Shown: in pieces, positions 62,674 through 64,000 of the stretch
Layout of the letters: every line of letters begins with the position of its first letter
Position numbering within the stretch: position 1 is the stretch's first letter
NCBI RefSeq assembly: GCF_022539315.1
Contig: NC_066315.1
Location: forward strand, 18,327,649 to 18,391,648
Length of the DNA: 64,000 bases
DNA from: Serinus canaria
Taxonomy: Eukaryota > Chordata > Aves > Passeriformes > Fringillidae
Reading direction: 5' to 3'
Made by a program: the position numbers and the translations under genes
The notes under the pieces: generated by a model
The model's input: only the letters and a program-made list of their open reading frames with translations
Databases searched by the model: none
Told to the model about the DNA's origin: nothing

Positions 62674-64000
62674 CTGTAGGTCCAAGGAAAGTAATTAAGT
62701 GAGTATGGGTGACTGACCCTTGTGCAAGCCATTTTTCACCCTGACAGATACAGCAAAGGAAAAAGGGGAGGGTGTAGTTCACTGTCTCGACATCTGCATT
62801 TCAAATCAGCCCTCCTGGTTTCATAAACCGTGTGGACCAATCCACAACTGAAAAGAATGCAGGTCAATAGATGGACCCCCATTTACATGCACACATTTGA
62901 GGTAGATTAGGCTGAAATGGTTTGTTATTCTGTTTTCTTTTTCTTTTTTTAAAGTAAGCAGATGTCAGCTGTTTAAACCCTGGCTATTCTGCACTGATCA
63001 ATAGGAAAGCATTTTATGCATGGCTAACAACAACACAGAAAGCCAAAGTACCAAAATTTTATCAACCAGCTAATTAGAGAGCATTTTACCCTCTTTAAAT
63101 GATAAGCAGATATTAGCATAGATCAAATGCCAAAAACAAAAATACAAAAAACATACATAAAAGATTTATCTTACATAAAAGATTGCAAAAATGGAACTTG
63201 GTGATCAAAACTAGTCTTTGCTACCGTACGTGGGATGAGACAGAATTTATACTTTAATGACAAGAAAATGTTATCATACACAATTAGACAAATGAGAAAT
63301 ATCATCAGTGATATTGTGTGTCTGAGATTAGCACAATATCCTTAACTAACTGCATCTTAAACAAAAAAAAAAAAAAAAAATCTGAGCATGTGATTAGCTG
63401 ACATGGACAAAAATTACACTATTAGAAATTCATTAGCTCTCTCTGTGTATGCAGCATTAATCACAGTCCTAAAATGAGAATTACTGAGTATCAGAAGCAA
63501 AATTTATATTATAACCAAGCTGTGCTATTTTAAAATAGTGTTGAAAAAGTGGTAAAAACCATAGGGGATTCAATAATCTATTAGGTTCTTCGTTCAGTTT
63601 TGCTACACCTTATTATGCATATCCATTATTATCTTTAACATTTATCTTGACTTACAGTACCATGGCAACATATGGCTGTTGTATTTCAAGACTCTAACTT
63701 AGCTTTTGATTTATAGTCCATCCATAAAGAGATTTTCATACTAAGAAAAATACAGCATACTTCATTAAATATACATAGACTAATATAGTTTTTCATGAAA
63801 TCTGTATGTCATGTCATCATTACGTTGTTAATATCCAAATAATGTTCCAGACCAGATTTGTTTTCAATTAGTGAGTTATAGCCACACACTGTAATACATG
63901 TGATAAGTCATATACTTACACTGTATGTTATTTTATGATACAATATTTTAAAGAAAATAAAAATATTAAATCAAAAATTAAATAATGCAATAATTTTTAA
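62674..64000 (-). other. SPAG6 upstream intron (partial)
   Basis: This is the sequence between the first visible SPAG6 exon and the window edge. I looked for the exon that should encode the preceding ARM repeats and did not find it, so this intron continues off the right edge. It is strongly AT-rich, with an A run at 63365-63380. Confidence 0.7.

Noticed and set aside
62357..62782. 141-codon frame taken as a complete protein
   Set aside because: Only the central 68 residues between splice sites are SPAG6. The ends are intron read-through.

Overview
The window looks like a piece of a bird chromosome: long AT-rich non-coding DNA, isolated CpG-dense islands, decayed CR1-type LINEs, an LTR-like insertion, and one clearly recognisable multi-exon vertebrate gene. 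CR1 as the dominant LINE, with its typical 5'-truncated copies, points to Sauropsida and most likely Aves. I cannot fix the species from sequence alone.

The only protein-coding gene I can support is SPAG6 (sperm-associated antigen 6, PF16 orthologue), a cilium/flagellum axoneme armadillo-repeat protein. It lies on the minus strand in the right-hand 14 kb. Seven coding exons (62673 down to 50140) join in frame to give about 351 residues ending at a TAA stop. They correspond to about residue 158 to the C-terminus of the 509-residue human protein. The first third of the gene and its promoter lie beyond the right edge. One intron (56548-55399) appears to use a GC rather than GT donor.

Layout. 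1-3130 is repeat-rich: a CR1 copy split by a ~0.9 kb LTR-like insertion, a second plus-strand CR1 3' end, and a minus-strand CR1 3' end. 3130-12100 is AT-rich with no supported gene. 12150-17620 holds two CpG-dense blocks with no recognisable coding exon. 17640-25080 is AT-rich, with an imperfect 100-bp inverted repeat and a 62-bp tandem duplication. 25080-27450 holds two weaker GC/CpG-rich blocks. 28921-29030 is a C/A tract. 29700-31465 is a long, decayed CR1 ORF2 copy whose reverse-transcriptase active-site motif is still readable. 31470-50139 is intergenic, with a small CpG-rich block near 39.9-40.4 kb and an A/C tract at 48.8 kb. 50140-64000 is SPAG6, whose introns carry two perfect short-loop inverted repeats, a purine-rich G-quadruplex-prone tract and an unexplained 245-codon open frame.

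Most long open frames outside SPAG6 are in GC-rich islands or repeats and look like chance. No tRNA, rRNA, CRISPR or prokaryotic-type feature was seen. I found no convincing new coding system; the more unusual observations are the GC-AG intron, the short-loop hairpins, the nested transposon structure and the orphan CpG islands.
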